Positions 45,005-55,515 are shown, counted from the first letter of the stretch. The stretch: DNA of 64,000 bases from Cricetomys ansorgei (GCA_026225945.1 JAMJFZ010000320.1:7160001-7224000), one strand, 5' to 3'. The notes: generated by a model not told the origin, from the letters alone. Numbers and translations: made by a program.

Positions 45005-45188
45005 GAGGAAAGTATTTTTTAAACCTTTTTATTTATTTATTTTAACTTTATGTGCCTTGGTGTTTTAACTGCATTCATGTCTGTGTGAGGGTGTCGGGTC
45101 CCCTGGAACTGGAGTTACAGATAGTTGTGAGCTGTCATACAGGTGCTTAGAATTGAACCCCAGTCCTCTGGAAGAGCAGTCAGTGCTC
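45005..45188 (-). mobile_element. B2-type SINE, antisense, first part (split by LTR)
   Basis: 'cttgtgt'-free tail (TTTA)n, then 'gtcgggtcccctggaactgg', 'agttgtgagctgtcatacag' and 'cagtcctctggaagagcag' run in antisense order and stop at the LTR. The remaining head lies at 45520-45548. Confidence 0.85.
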
Positions 45189-45519
45189 TGTTGGGGAAAT
45201 TTATTTTTATTTATGTTTAAAATATTTTTATGCACTGTTGGGTGAAGGGCTGCCTAGGTTTTGGGCGTTTTGTATTGTCTGCGGGTGTTGGATTTCCGTG
45301 GGGATGTTGATTGGTAATGATCTGCACATGCTGTCAGTTGAATACCTGAGGAGTTCTGAATCGATAAAATCACCTGAGCTCAGGGGTCCACTGTAGACTG
45401 AATATGGCATTGGCCAGCATGGTGGTTTCCTCTGCTGAGGTCTGGCAGGGTATGCGCCAATGAAAATGCCTCCCAGTCTTCTTGCTGAGCCCCCACAGCT
45501 GTGTCCTACTACAGTACTC
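45183..45519 (+). mobile_element. solo LTR, ERVK-type, nested in a B2 SINE
   Basis: The LTR body 45189-45513 (325 bp) runs TGTTGGGG to CTACA. Flanks GTGCTC (45183-45188) and GTACTC (45514-45519) agree at 5 of 6 bases as the target duplication. The inserted-into sequence continues as B2 on both sides. Confidence 0.85.
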
Positions 45520-45548
45520 TGGACTGCTGAGCCATCTCTCTATCCCCG
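45520..45548 (-). mobile_element. B2-type SINE, antisense, head (second part)
   Basis: 'tggactgctgagccatctc' and 'tctatcccc' complete the antisense tRNA head interrupted by the LTR. Confidence 0.8.
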
Positions 45549-45659
45549 ACAGGAAAGTATTAAACGATGTTAGATTGGTGGGTTCATGGGTCATTTTAGT
45601 ATCTTAGTTTTATTTATAATCATGTGTAAGTTGTGTGATCAGAAGAGTAAAACAGAGGG

Positions 45660-45962
45660 TTGGGGAGATAGCTCAGTGGGTCTTACATGCAAGCATAAGA
45701 CCTGAATCTGGATCCCCATCACCCAGGTAAGAGCTGAGACTGGCAGAGCAGGACTTCAGCCACAGTGTTGGGGGACAGGGGATGGGTGGATCCAGGGGCT
45801 CTTTGACCCATAATTCTAGCCAAAACTGCAAGCTCAGGGACCAGTGAGAGACTCTGTCCCAAAAGGTACAGTGCAGAAGCAATTGAGGACATACTGTGCT
45901 CCCATGGGTGAGTGTACCTGCCCATACATATGCATACCACACACACACGCACACACACACGA
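45660..45962 (+). mobile_element. long composite B2-headed SINE with CA tail
   Basis: 'ttggggagatagctcagtggg', 'gatccccatcacccaggtaa', 'gggaccagtgagagactct' and 'gtcccaaaagg' in order, ending in (AC)n at 45940-45960. Confidence 0.75.
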
Positions 45963-46599
45963 GTAGTACAGTTATTTTTAATGAGAAACCGATTGTTTGG
46001 TTTACCCATAAAAATAGATCTGAGTTTGGTTTAAGTACCCATAAAATAAGCAATAATTTATAGTTAAGAAGAAGTTGGATTTCTAAGTTTTCATTAACCT
46101 TAAGTGGAAGCTACCAACTCATACTCTAACCACAAGCAGGCCTGGCTAGCAGATGAATTGTGCTCAGCATCACAGAAGCACTAGGCCTTCACCAAAACCC
46201 AAACTAGCCACTAATCAAGATTAAATACAAGCGCCGAGCTCCTTACAGTCTACAGGCAGCAGCCTACATTGTTGCTGCCTGGACTCGGGACTCTGCTTCA
46301 TCATATCCCTAACTTCCCAGAAGACTTTCCTCAGAGGGCTTAGATTAGCAGCACTGAAGAACACAGACCCATGGGCCAGACAAGAATCTGTGGACCTAGG
46401 ATCTTTTCTTGTAAAGGTACAGATAATGTGTTTTCGTTTCTCCTGGGAAAGGAAAGAAAGCGGGAATCTTCATGTGACACTGGGTAGCCCACAAGCTCTT
46501 AAAGCCTGGAGACTTAGACAACATTGGCTTTGAGGTCTAGCTGTCCCTACTTCTTTGATATTATTTACATGTCAAGACCCCTTAGCGCTGTTGTGTGGT
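45963..46599. other. unique sequence, no gene recognised
   Basis: No exon or repeat recognised. Confidence 0.4.
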
Positions 46600-46745
46600 G
46601 GATACAAGCTGGGACCTGAGGTGAAATCATGAGATTGAATTTGATTTTGAGACCATTTGACTCACCTGCATAATGAGACCATACGTATGTCTTGGGGAAT
46701 TGTTGTCAGAATTAAAAGAGAGTTAGCAGGGAGCCTGGAGCACTT
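46600..46745 (+). mobile_element. MIR SINE
   Basis: 'gactcacctgcataatgagacc' and 'gaattgttgtcagaattaaaag' occur in MIR order. Confidence 0.5.
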
Positions 46746-46826
46746 GGCTTTTGGGCTCACCATTGTGAGACCTCTGTAAAGAGAGGAGCTTACAGGGGTC
46801 CTTAGGACTCTGTTCCCCAGGTCAAG

Positions 46827-47167
46827 TTCTGCTGTTCGGGGAGTTTATTTTTAGTTATGTTTACAATGTTTTTATGCACTGTTAGATGAAGGGCTCTCCT
46901 AGGTCTTGGCATTTTATATTGTTTGCAGGTATTGGATTTCTGTGGGGGTTGTTTGATTGCTTATGATCTGCACATGGCATCAGTAGAACACCTGAGAGTT
47001 CTGAATCAATAAAACACCTGAGCTGAGATGCTCAGTGTTTCACTGTGAGTATGGCACGGGCCAGGATGGTGGTTCCCTCTGCTGAGGTCTGGCAGAGTTT
47101 GCCCCTATGAAAATGACTCTGTGTCATCCTTGGTGACCCGCCCAGTACATGTACAACACCATTCTGC
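46827..47167 (+). mobile_element. solo LTR, ERVK-type, with perfect 6-bp target duplication
   Basis: LTR body 46833-47161 (329 bp), TGTTCGGGG to CACCA, flanked by TTCTGC at 46827-46832 and 47162-47167. Same family and orientation as the LTR 1.3 kb upstream, but each has its own duplication, so they are separate insertions and not the two ends of one provirus. Confidence 0.88.
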
Positions 47168-47420
47168 TGTCACTTTTAATCCTTCTACCATGAGCTCCTC
47201 GCTGCTTCTGTTTAACTCTGGACTCTTGTTTACCTCTCTCAGCTGCAAAGATGTTAAGCTGGTTTAAGTATGCATTTTAGAAATATAAGCAATATATTAT
47301 AAATGTTGGTAAGGACATTCAGTGATCTCCAACATGACTGGCTTAATCACTAATGTATAGTCCCCAGGGACAAATAATGAACACATCACGATCAGGAGTT
47401 TAGCATGTGTCACACTATGG
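47168..47420. other. unassigned sequence
   Basis: No feature recognised. Confidence 0.3.
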
Positions 47421-47790
47421 TATGTGCACTCTGGTTTGGATAAATGTGTCCCAAAAATCCCATGGGTTCAATGTGTGGTCATAAGCCTTTGGTACTCTTG
47501 AGAGGTTAGAACCTTTAAGAAGTGTGGTCAGAGGAAGGAAGTTAGGTCCTTGAAGGCACGCCTTGAATGGGTCCCCCACTGTCTCTCTTGATCCCCAGCC
47601 GCCATGACATGTACATCTTCCTCCATCATGAATTTCCAGACAGGATAAACTACCTCATCACAGGCTCAAATGTGATAGACTCAATTAGCCTTGGACTAAA
47701 CCTTGAAACCTGTGAGCCAAATTAAACCTTATCTCCTCATAAATTGATTCCCTCGAGTGTTTTATTATAGTAGCAAAGAATTGACTAACA
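47421..47790 (+). mobile_element. MaLR-like LTR, near full length
   Basis: 'tggtttggataaatgtgtccc', 'gagaggttagaacctttaaga', 'ctgtgagccaaattaaacct' and 'agaattgactaaca' give start, middle, polyadenylation-like region and end in sense order. Confidence 0.65.
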
Positions 47791-48042
47791 TAGGCTCCAC
47801 AAGAATCCAGTTACCTCTTCTTAACAGCATCATGAGCATGTATCTATCATTTGGGGTTCAAGAAGAAACTGAGGAAGGCATACCAAAGTGAAGATGCTTA
47901 TTCAAGGGACCCAAGGAGTAAATAAAAGATTCACAAAACAAATATGTCATTTGGACTCCAAAGACTATAAATGCAATCTAAGCTTCTCAGCCTGTAGGGA
48001 GTGGAGGAAACCCTGAGTTAAGGAAGTCCTGAGCAAATGGTT
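47791..48042. other. unassigned sequence
   Basis: No feature recognised. Confidence 0.3.
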
Positions 48043-48118
48043 ATGGTTCATATGGCATAGTCATGACAAAGACCAAGGCCATGGTTCATATGGCATAGCC
48101 ATGACAAAGACCAAGGCC
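48043..48118. repeat. tandem duplication of a 38-bp unit
   Basis: Bases 48043-48080 and 48081-48118 are identical except one T/C difference at unit position 19. Lies at the start of an LTR-like segment. Confidence 0.97.
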
Positions 48119-48510
48119 TCAGACCAATGGGAAACTCCCCATATGGGCCAGGCTCAAGATGGATGGCAAAGCTCTTCCCTGGGGTCAGAGTATGAATGTT
48201 CATGGATGATCGATTAGTGTGTACAAAAACTAGTGACTGCTGCTTCCTCCTCCCAGATGTTTACAGCCTGGGACTGCTCCCAACAGAGACTCCTACAGAA
48301 ACTAGCTAGTGCCCTGCCCCCACCATCATGCATGCGGTGTTATACCTAATAAACATGCTAAGGTTCTGGGTTGCCAGCAGTAGTAGGTACCCTCCATCAT
48401 TGTGCACACCACCACCTGATCCCAGCTTTCTGTGTCTGTGTGTCTGTGCATTCCCTTGCTGTCCTTAGTCAGGGTCCCAAGACCCCAAGCAATGTGGGTA
48501 GCAGTGTCAG
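48119..48510 (+). mobile_element. possible LTR segment (ERV, family unknown)
   Basis: 'ccatatgggccaggctcaag', 'ctagtgccctgcccccacca' and an AATAAACATG at 48349-48358 followed by a C/T-rich stretch suggest U3-R-U5. Ends and duplications were not found. Confidence 0.35.
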
Positions 48511-48559
48511 CCATTCTGCAGTAGAGTTGGGAGAGGCACTTCCTATTCAGCCAATCATA

Positions 48560-48835
48560 TTCTGATGGACATTCATGCTGTTTCTATTACTCAGACAGCA
48601 GCAAGGAACATTCTTTCATGTAAGCATTTGCCATCAAATGTGACGATTTCCTTGGGATAACTTCTCAGACAGGTAATTGTTAACCTAAGATAGAAAAGCC
48701 GGCAGATATCTCAACATGCAAAGCTAATGTATTCTCTCCACAGATGCTCCTACCTATGTTCCTGTTAACAGTGAACGACAGAGCCCTGCTGCACATGTAA
48801 ACCTTAGGTATTAGTGGCTTTATTTTTTTTAAGAT
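48560..48835 (-). mobile_element. old L1 fragment, antisense ORF2-3' region
   Basis: 'tctgatggacattcatgctgttt', 'aaggaacattctttcatgtaag', 'ccttgggataacttctcaga' and 'ctacctatgttcctgttaacagtg' follow the antisense L1 ORF2 3' order. No intact frame. Confidence 0.65.
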
Positions 48836-48892
48836 TATAAACCAATTTAATGAGAAGCGAATGAAGAGTCTGGATTAAGAGATTCGTTTAGA

Positions 48893-49217
48893 GCTAGGGA
48901 AGTGGCTCAGTCAGTGCACTGTCATGCAAACAAGAGGAGCCAAATTCAATCCTCAGAACCCATATAAAGCTGGGCATGTGAGTCTATAGTACCAGTCCAG
49001 TGCTCCAGCGAGACAGGGAGAATCCCTGGGACCTTGAATGCCAGTTAGCTTGGCATACTCGGACCCAAACAAGAGACCCTGTCTCAAACAAGATGGAAGG
49101 CAAGGACTGACACCTACAGTTGTTCCCTTAGCTCTACATACAAGTTGTGACACACACAAATACACACACACACACATACACACACACACATACACACACA
49201 CACACACATACACATAC
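48893..49217 (+). mobile_element. long composite B2-headed SINE with (CA)n tail
   Basis: 'gctagggaagtggctcagtc', 'caatcctcagaacccatata' and 'aagagaccctgtctcaaac' in order; the tail 49150-49217 is (CA)n with TA interruptions. Confidence 0.75.
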
Positions 49218-49229
49218 CTGCCTGCTCTG

Positions 49230-49279
49230 TCTTTCAGTCTGTCTCTGTCTCTCTTTATCCTCTCTCTCTCTCTCTCTCA
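49230..49279. repeat. (TC)n/(TCTG)n microsatellite
   Basis: TC-rich tract with TG interruptions, directly after the CA tail. Confidence 0.9.
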
Positions 49280-49490
49280 TAAACGCACATACCAAAAAAA
49301 GATTTAAGAAATTGAAATATTCTTTTAATATGTCCTTTGACTTTCTGGTAAGGCTAAACTTGTGTTCTGTAACTGTTGGTTGTACCTAGCTCTTCTGTGA
49401 ATGGTGAGTGTGCGCCTTAAGATCACATAATTTTCTCCCAAGTTGAGAGATGCTCACTTTCTGAGCGGTGCTACCTCAGCTTTCCCCTGT
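49280..49490. other. unassigned sequence
   Basis: No feature recognised. Confidence 0.3.
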
Positions 49491-49640
49491 GATCAATGGT
49501 TCTCAACATCAAGATGACATGACTGTGACGTGAGCAGCTTGATTCTTGCCTCCAGGCATTCTGAATGGATATTTCTGTGTACAGCCTGGGCCTCAAGATG
49601 TGCAGGAGATAGGCTCCAGTGATTCATGTATCCGGTGAGC
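49491..49640 (+). mobile_element. possible MER5A-like fragment
   Basis: 'atcaatggttctcaacatcaag' resembles the MER5A terminal word; the body is too diverged to align by eye. Confidence 0.3.
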
Positions 49641-49894
49641 CTGGCTTCAGCGAGCACAACCGAGTGCATTCATGCACATGGGAAACCCTCCTTCCAAACC
49701 TCTGAACCTATTGCAGAGATGAGCACCATGAAGGAGCACGTGACAGAAAAGCCATCAGAAGAGAAGCAGAGAGACCCGCCTCCAGTGTTCTTTCAATCCT
49801 TCACAACATTGACTCGTTACAAGTGTGAGTTCCCAGGAGGGAAACAGTTGTGGTGCACATTTGCTTAGCATTCACCAAAAGTCAGACACTCGTC
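49641..49894. other. unassigned sequence
   Basis: A frame at 49626-49868 shows no domain. Confidence 0.3.
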
Positions 49895-50020
49895 TGAGAC
49901 CTTTACCACATTCCTGCTAGTAACCCATTTTACAGGTGAGGAAACAGGCATAACAGTTAAGTCATCTGCTCACAATCACATTGAAATGGGCTTAGAAGTC
50001 TATACTGTTCTAACTTCACC
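49895..50020 (-). mobile_element. MIR SINE, antisense
   Basis: 'cccattttacaggtgaggaaac' with 'cagttaagtcatctgctcac' is the reverse complement of the MIR core. Confidence 0.75.
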
Positions 50021-50179
50021 CTGGGAGACATGCTTCCGAAAGCAGTCATTCTATCACTGTAAACAAAGCAGAGAGAAGCCCCTGCTCTCCTGTAGCTCAG
50101 CTTACTAAATGAAGGGAATGATGGATAAGCACACAATGTCTGGAGGAAAGGCACAGGGTACAACACGAGAAGATAACCA

Positions 50180-50360
50180 GACACTCGTAGACAGCGGTAC
50201 TAGCTACGGTAGCCACAAGTGGGAGCAAAATGATCACCAGTGGACCAGTAGACAAAAAGTGTCACCCCAAACAGTGGCATGCCATGCATCCCTAAGAAAA
50301 AAGCAGACACTGGCACACACTTCATTATGGATGAAACTGGGCTTTGTGAAATATGCCAAT
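50180..50360 (+). mobile_element. possible L1 ORF2 3'-region fragment
   Basis: 'cacttcattatggatgaaactgg' and following 'gtgaaatatgcc' resemble the L1 'acatggatgaacctgg ... gtgaaataagcc' stretch. Diverged. Confidence 0.4.
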
Positions 50361-50361
50361 T

Positions 50362-50620
50362 GCTGGGTAACATGACTGGTGAAGTGTCTGCTACACAGCC
50401 ATGAAGACCTGAATTCAATGCTCTGCACCCACATAAATTCTAGGCATGGCGGTACATGCTTGTAACCTCAGAGATGGGGAAACAAAGGCAGGAAAAGGCT
50501 CACTGGCCAGCCAGCTTATCCTACTTGACTAGATCCAGGCCAGTAAGACTCTGTCTCAAAAAACAAGGTCAATGGCTGCTGAGCAAATACACACTCTGGT
50601 CTCCACACACACAACCAGAC
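50362..50620 (+). mobile_element. long composite B2-headed SINE
   Basis: 'gcacccacataaattctaggc', 'ggcggtacatgcttgtaacc', 'ccaggccagtaagactctgtc' and 'ctccacacacacaac' in composite order. Confidence 0.75.
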
Positions 50621-51090
50621 AGGTAAGATCCCGGGACCTCCATCCAGGAAGTGGCCACAAGGCCCTGTACAAAGGACCCTACTTAGCAGGAAATCTGTGG
50701 TTATTGGCCATTTCCCTGAAGAGACCAGACCAAGTACCAGTCCTAAGTCTGGCCCCCATTCTCTATAACAACAAAGCATCCCCTCACACTCACGTGTGCC
50801 ACACTACATAAAACATTACTGCCTGTGAGCTTTCTCTGCTCTCTGCAGAAGACAAAGCAAGCTGGTGAGACAGGACTGTTTCCTCTCTTTTCTAATTAAG
50901 TGTTCTGTATGCAGCCCCTCACGCATGCTAGAACCTAGCATATGAAAGTCTAGCATCTATAAACACAGTTGCTCTTAGTCCATGATCGAGCACTGGAAGC
51001 CAAGTACTTGCTGAGAGCTGTTTTTCTCCTGACTCCACATCTAAAACCTTTGAATTGGGCCCTGATATTCTCCTCCTTTCACAAATGGAG
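50621..51090. other. unique sequence, no gene recognised
   Basis: No exon or repeat recognised. Confidence 0.4.
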
Positions 51091-51091
51091 A

Positions 51092-51227
51092 AGCCAATGG
51101 ACCAGAAAGAGTGCTCAGTGGGCAGAGGCACTTGCTATTAAGCCCTGGAACCCACATGGAGGAAGGAGAGAGCTGACCCCTACAAGTTGTCCTCTGACCT
51201 CCACATGTGAACTGTGAGCTGTGGCAT

Positions 51228-51268
<41 letters not shown>
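51092..51268 (+). mobile_element. B3-form SINE ending in (AC)n
   Basis: 'agtgggcagaggcacttgct', 'aacccacatggaggaaggag' and 'caagttgtcctctgacctcc' precede about 19 AC units at 51230-51268, a textbook SINE-seeded microsatellite. Confidence 0.88.
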
Positions 51269-51271
<3 letters not shown>

Positions 51272-51372
51272 TTTGTTTGTTTTTATTGACAAATCAAGTG
51301 ACCTCCTGGCTCCTAGTTCTCCCACGTGCCAGGATACAAGCTATCCAAATCAGATTTCTGACTATCTTATAA

Positions 51373-51412
51373 TTCCCCCCCCCTTCCTTCCTCCTTCCCT
51401 CCCTCCCTCCTT
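51373..51412. repeat. C-run and (TTCC)n/(CCCT)n polypyrimidine tract
   Basis: Nine C's then TTCC/CTCC units; homopyrimidine over about 40 bases. Confidence 0.9.
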
Positions 51413-51695
51413 CACTTTCGCTGAGGAAAATGAATAAAGGTCCTGTGAACAGATGATGCCTGCCCAGTGTTTCACAGGGAGGAAGTTATCACGGTGAACC
51501 CCGAGCCTGTTCTGAAGCTCCAGATCTGATGCCCTCTCCTGTTTCTCAAAGTTCACAAGATCTTACCCCATCAGCAAGGAATTCAGTTAAGTGACACAGC
51601 CTGCAGTTGTAAAGGAAGGAAGACAGAATAATCTTTAGAAACGGAGGCAATGATACAAAACTCAGGGCTCCAGGAAGATAGGCCTGTCTGGGAAC
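51413..51695. other. unassigned sequence
   Basis: No feature recognised. Confidence 0.3.
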
Positions 51696-52080
51696 CTTGA
51701 ATCAGGCAGGTTGACCTGGAGCTTTTCAATCTTCCCTTCTGCAATTATTTCACTGATAAAATGAAGACTGGGATTGCCCCTGTCAGAGAACTGCAGTGTG
51801 AGCTGTCATTTGCTGGCTGTAATTTAGTAGTTTAACTAATGCCTATATACACTTCATTATCTGAGAGTCAGGATAAAGCCTGGTGTCTGTAGTCCCATGA
51901 CCTGGTGTTTATCAGCACAAACAGACAGGGTCACTTCCAGGAGGAATGACTTCCATCTTTCCTCTTTAGGTTTCCTTGTCTCTGAATAAAGATAACAACT
52001 AAATCTACCCCTCTGGTGTTAGTGTGAAGCCTGGGTGAATTATTATGTGAAAAACACTTAGCCCAGTGACTGGTGGGTGT
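51696..52080 (+). mobile_element. one or two MIR SINE copies
   Basis: 'ttatttcactgataaaatgaag' (about 51747) and again 'ggtttccttgtctctgaataaag' with 'aaaacacttagcccagtgactgg' (51968-52072) show the MIR core twice, suggesting two insertions or a tandem arrangement. Confidence 0.6.
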
Positions 52081-52319
52081 TGCTCATGTGTCAGCTATTA
52101 GACATAGCCCATTCACACAGACAGAAGCAGTAGCGTGTAAGACAGAAAGAAGAGCTATAGTTGTACCCACACCCAGGGTAGAAGAAAGGAAGGAAGATGA
52201 CAGAGGTGGAAGCTGCCTTTACTCTTCGGTTCCTCAGTCTGGTTGGGAGACATAAACTGGAATCCAATGGGGAGTAGAGGAAGGGAGATTGCTACAGGAC
52301 TTGGTAGCAAATTCTTGGG

Positions 52320-52342
52320 GAGAGAGAGAGAGAGGGAGAGAG

Positions 52343-52428
<86 letters not shown>
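52320..52428. repeat. (GA)n(CA)n compound microsatellite
   Basis: About 70 bases of GA with GGGA/AAGA interruptions, then CGCACAC and about 18 CA units. A 225-codon minus-strand frame over this region is driven by the repeat. Confidence 0.97.
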
Positions 52429-52430
<2 letters not shown>

Positions 52431-53055
52431 TGAGCATTTAACTCTGCAACTGTAAACTAGCTCCCTCCCTGGAGCAGCCAGAAGTAGATCTGCCCTTAAC
52501 AATGGCAGCATTGGCAAAGATGAAAAACTCTCCAATCGGTGAGCAGGCACTGGACAAGAGAAAGGGAAAGAGGCACTAAAGCAGAAGGCGGGGTTTAAAG
52601 AGACACTTTGCAGCTTGAGAATCCCCCAGGCACAGGACAGGACATGGGACGGAGCCTCGTGCTCTGTCGTGGTGTCAGGCAGAGGAAAGCTGTGGAGTTG
52701 ATGGACATTTGGGCTGTACTGGAGGATACTGAGATACTTCACATCAAAAGACAGTTCTGACAATCTGTATAGGTGGCATGGCCCAAGTGTCCCCAGTGCT
52801 TGAAAGACCAGGACAATTTTCCCAAAGAGCAATACAAGAATCTTAAGTTGTAAAAGTGAGGAGCTCTGATCAGCAACATAAGCTCTGCTTACTGGAGACT
52901 GTGCTGTGTGTAAGGCACAGATTTACCCACGTGGGAGAAAATCAAGGAACTATAACATTTCCTTTCTACAGCAGGGGTAGACACAAAACATTCTGAGGCA
53001 TGAGAAACACTGGAATTTAGCGAGGGCATTTTGACAGCCCTGAAATTTATGTCTG
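52429..53055. other. unique sequence, no gene recognised
   Basis: No exon or repeat recognised. Confidence 0.4.
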
Positions 53056-53059
53056 GCTG

Positions 53060-53460
53060 GAATGAGATAGCACCCCTCATTTTTAAACAATTTTGGTCAG
53101 GGGAGAAAAATGTAAAATGGGTCCCTAGTTAATGAGGCCCTGGTCTTCCTTTTATGGCACTTTAGTATGTAATTAGAGTTGGCTTCATGTAAACTACCAG
53201 CACATTCAGACTTTTAACAGCCTTATGGATGTCAGGAGGGAAAATAAATAGTTCCCTGTTTGTGCTTCAGACTGTGGGGGAATTACTGAGATAAACAGCT
53301 TGGGCCCAGCAGGTGTGACTTCTTTGGGCTTAATGTGATGGACCAACCAACAGCAGCTGGAGCTGATAGTGCAAAACTGTTGATGGAAGAAAAACACAGT
53401 GAAGAATCTGACAGTTAAATAAATGCCAGAGCCAGGCAGGGCTGGACTTTAGACTGAGAA
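53060..53460. promoter_or_regulatory. repeat-free AT-balanced block with homeodomain and E-box words (candidate element)
   Basis: Holds TTAATGAGG (53127), GTAATTAGAG (53168), a CAGCAGCTGGAG E-box (about 53351) and a TTAAATAAAT word (53415). No known repeat. Regulatory reading is inference. Confidence 0.25.
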
Positions 53461-54124
53461 GCACACAGACTTTAAGTGTTTGGGAATATGGAAGAAAAGA
53501 GCATCCAGACACACAGCACACAGATGAAGGAGAGGTTATAAGCAGAGCAGGTAGTCTGAGGTCTCAGAGATGGCAACCTTGAGCTTGGAAGGGTCTCAGA
53601 ACCACCCAAGGGTTCAGAATGGGATTCCAGATCTCCGAGCCTGGCTCTGGCACCAAGTCCCTAGTCCTTGGTTAGCCCTGGGACTAAAACTCATCAGGGT
53701 ATATATGCGAGGGTGACAAGAGCAATCACGAAGCCAGAGTGTCTTCTCCTTCTTGTATCCTCAATGTCATGTCCTGGACACCATGTCCTGGAAGATGAAT
53801 GAAGTCAGAGTCTCCGAGTCACTGGAAGACCACTCACAGATCAAACAGTGTCAGCTGTGAGAATGAGCAATCACTGAATTGTGGGAGCTTGCTTGTTACA
53901 GCATCTAGCACTATCTTACTGTACCTCATCTTTAGAACTTAACTCTTGTATCCCCTCCTCACAGAGGGCTCCCAAAACCGTTAAAAGCCCCTCTTGTTGC
54001 TCTCAGAAACACCCATTCTCATTCACCCGGTAACACCCAACATGCTGTATTTCTTTTAGCTCTTTGTTCCTTTCTTTCTCTACTGGATGAATGTTTCTGG
54101 GGTTAAGATTGTATTCCTTAGCCC
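53461..54124. other. unique sequence, no gene recognised
   Basis: Contains a short repeat of 'catgtcctgga' at 53767 and 53781. Nothing else recognised. Confidence 0.4.
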
Positions 54125-54238
54125 TGGTGCCTGTGGGATGTCCAGGTACCTGAGGGATGCCCTGGTGCCTTCGAGATGTCCTGGTGCCTACTGGAAATCC
54201 AGGTTCATGCACGGTGTCCAGATTCATGCGTGTTTGGG
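54125..54238. repeat. 19-bp minisatellite, six diverged units
   Basis: Units start at 54125, 54144, 54163, 54182, 54201 and 54220 with exact 19-base spacing. Consensus is near TGGTGCCT-NGGGATGTCC; units 5 and 6 carry TTCATGC. Nineteen is not a multiple of three, so the overlapping minus-strand frame is not a repeat protein. Confidence 0.9.
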
Positions 54239-54390
54239 CAGTGAGGCCTAACTCCAGGTTGAACTTGGTCATGCTTGATCTCAGGCTAATGTGGACCAGA
54301 GGAGTGTCCATGATCAGAACTGCCTGCTACCTCCAGGAACTATGGTGATGCCTGTGATCCATACTCCCACCACATAGGCAAGACTCAATT

Positions 54391-54409
54391 GTATTTATTT
54401 ATTTATTTA

Positions 54410-54448
<39 letters not shown>

Positions 54449-54495
54449 TTTTACTTACTTGCTTGCTTTTTTACTTACTTACTTATTTATTTATA
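54391..54495. repeat. (TTTA)n(CTTA)n microsatellite
   Basis: TTTA units pass into about 16 CTTA units with CTTG and T6 interruptions and return to TTTA. Confidence 0.95.
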
Positions 54496-54615
54496 TGAGG
54501 CCACAGGGGTGGGAAGGTGGACCAAGGAGGAAAGGGCAGAGGGTATGATCAAGGTACACTGTCTGAAACTCAAGTAATTACTAAAAGTATCACGGGGAGA
54601 AAAAAAAAAGACTTT
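54496..54615 (+). mobile_element. L1 3' end fragment
   Basis: 'atgatcaaggtacactgtctg' followed by 'actcaagtaattactaaaagta' resembles the L1 3' UTR 'aaagtacattatatgaaa' end, closing with an A run at 54600-54609. Confidence 0.45.
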
Positions 54616-55515
54616 TTTCCTCTTGGTTGAGTTCTATGATGTGTCACATTGTGGAATGAGTGCACAAGCATTTCTTCAGCTCTTTGGATATATTTCCTTA
54701 TCTTTGGATTTGAGAGAACCAGCAAGCTTATTTAGAAGACTTTTGTCCAAATCTGGGATTTAAGGGTGCATAAATATGATTGACTCAGACACCTGTTTTA
54801 GTTTTCCATTGGAAAATGACCCCATCCACTCCACATTGTTCTGATGGACTTAAAACTACCATGATTCATGTCATCAAGCCCATCGTAAGCTCTGACATTT
54901 CACCACCACAGAAGTGAGACAATATTCCAGAATGAGCTATAGGGTTTCACCCTTCAATATAGTGATCAGTCAGGGACAGAAACAAGACCCAATCCAAACT
55001 TTTTCCTGAAAAAAATTACAACTACATATATAATATATACAATGCATATTTATTTTTTTTTAATACTTACTGAAAAAAAAAAAAGAAACTGTTTTTGTAC
55101 ACTCGTGTCTATATCTCATCCTGGAATGGTGTGTATGGGACTCTCAGTGGCAATCTACCCATTGCTAGAAAGAGAGTGCTTATAAAATAAGTATAAGCCT
55201 AATGCCCAAAGGAAGTCAAGGTCAGACAGATGAAGGAGAAGAAAGAGAATATCCAATAGCATTTCACAAGTTTCTAGATAGTGCTGTGCCTACGTCAACT
55301 ACTGATGGGCTTCCGAGTGTTATAAGCTTACAAACTGACTGGAACTTAAACCAAATCTTAGATTCTGTCATCTAAATCCCAAAGGTCCAATAGTGAGATA
55401 TAGTAGACTGTGGGTTTCAAATAAGGCGTACCCAATGTGTACAGTACTGTGTGTATAGTAGATACACAATCAGTTGTTGACTTGATGACAACAGCAGATA
55501 AAACATGTGAATGGT
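54616..55515. other. unique interval
   Basis: About 0.9 kb with A-runs near 55073. A MIR-like tail ('gtatagtagatacacaatcagt') is at 55452. No exon was recognised. Confidence 0.4.

Noticed and set aside
45189..47161. A small provirus with paired LTRs
   Set aside because: Each LTR has its own 6-bp duplication and the DNA between contains SINEs, not retroviral genes.
52155..52832. 225-codon open frame on the minus strand, the longest in the window
   Set aside because: It is opened by the (GA)n(CA)n tract, which reads as long Ser-Leu and Cys-Val runs. No domain and no splice context.
54003..54311. Minus-strand frame over the 19-bp repeat, possibly a repeat protein
   Set aside because: The 19-base period changes frame each unit, so no repeating peptide exists.
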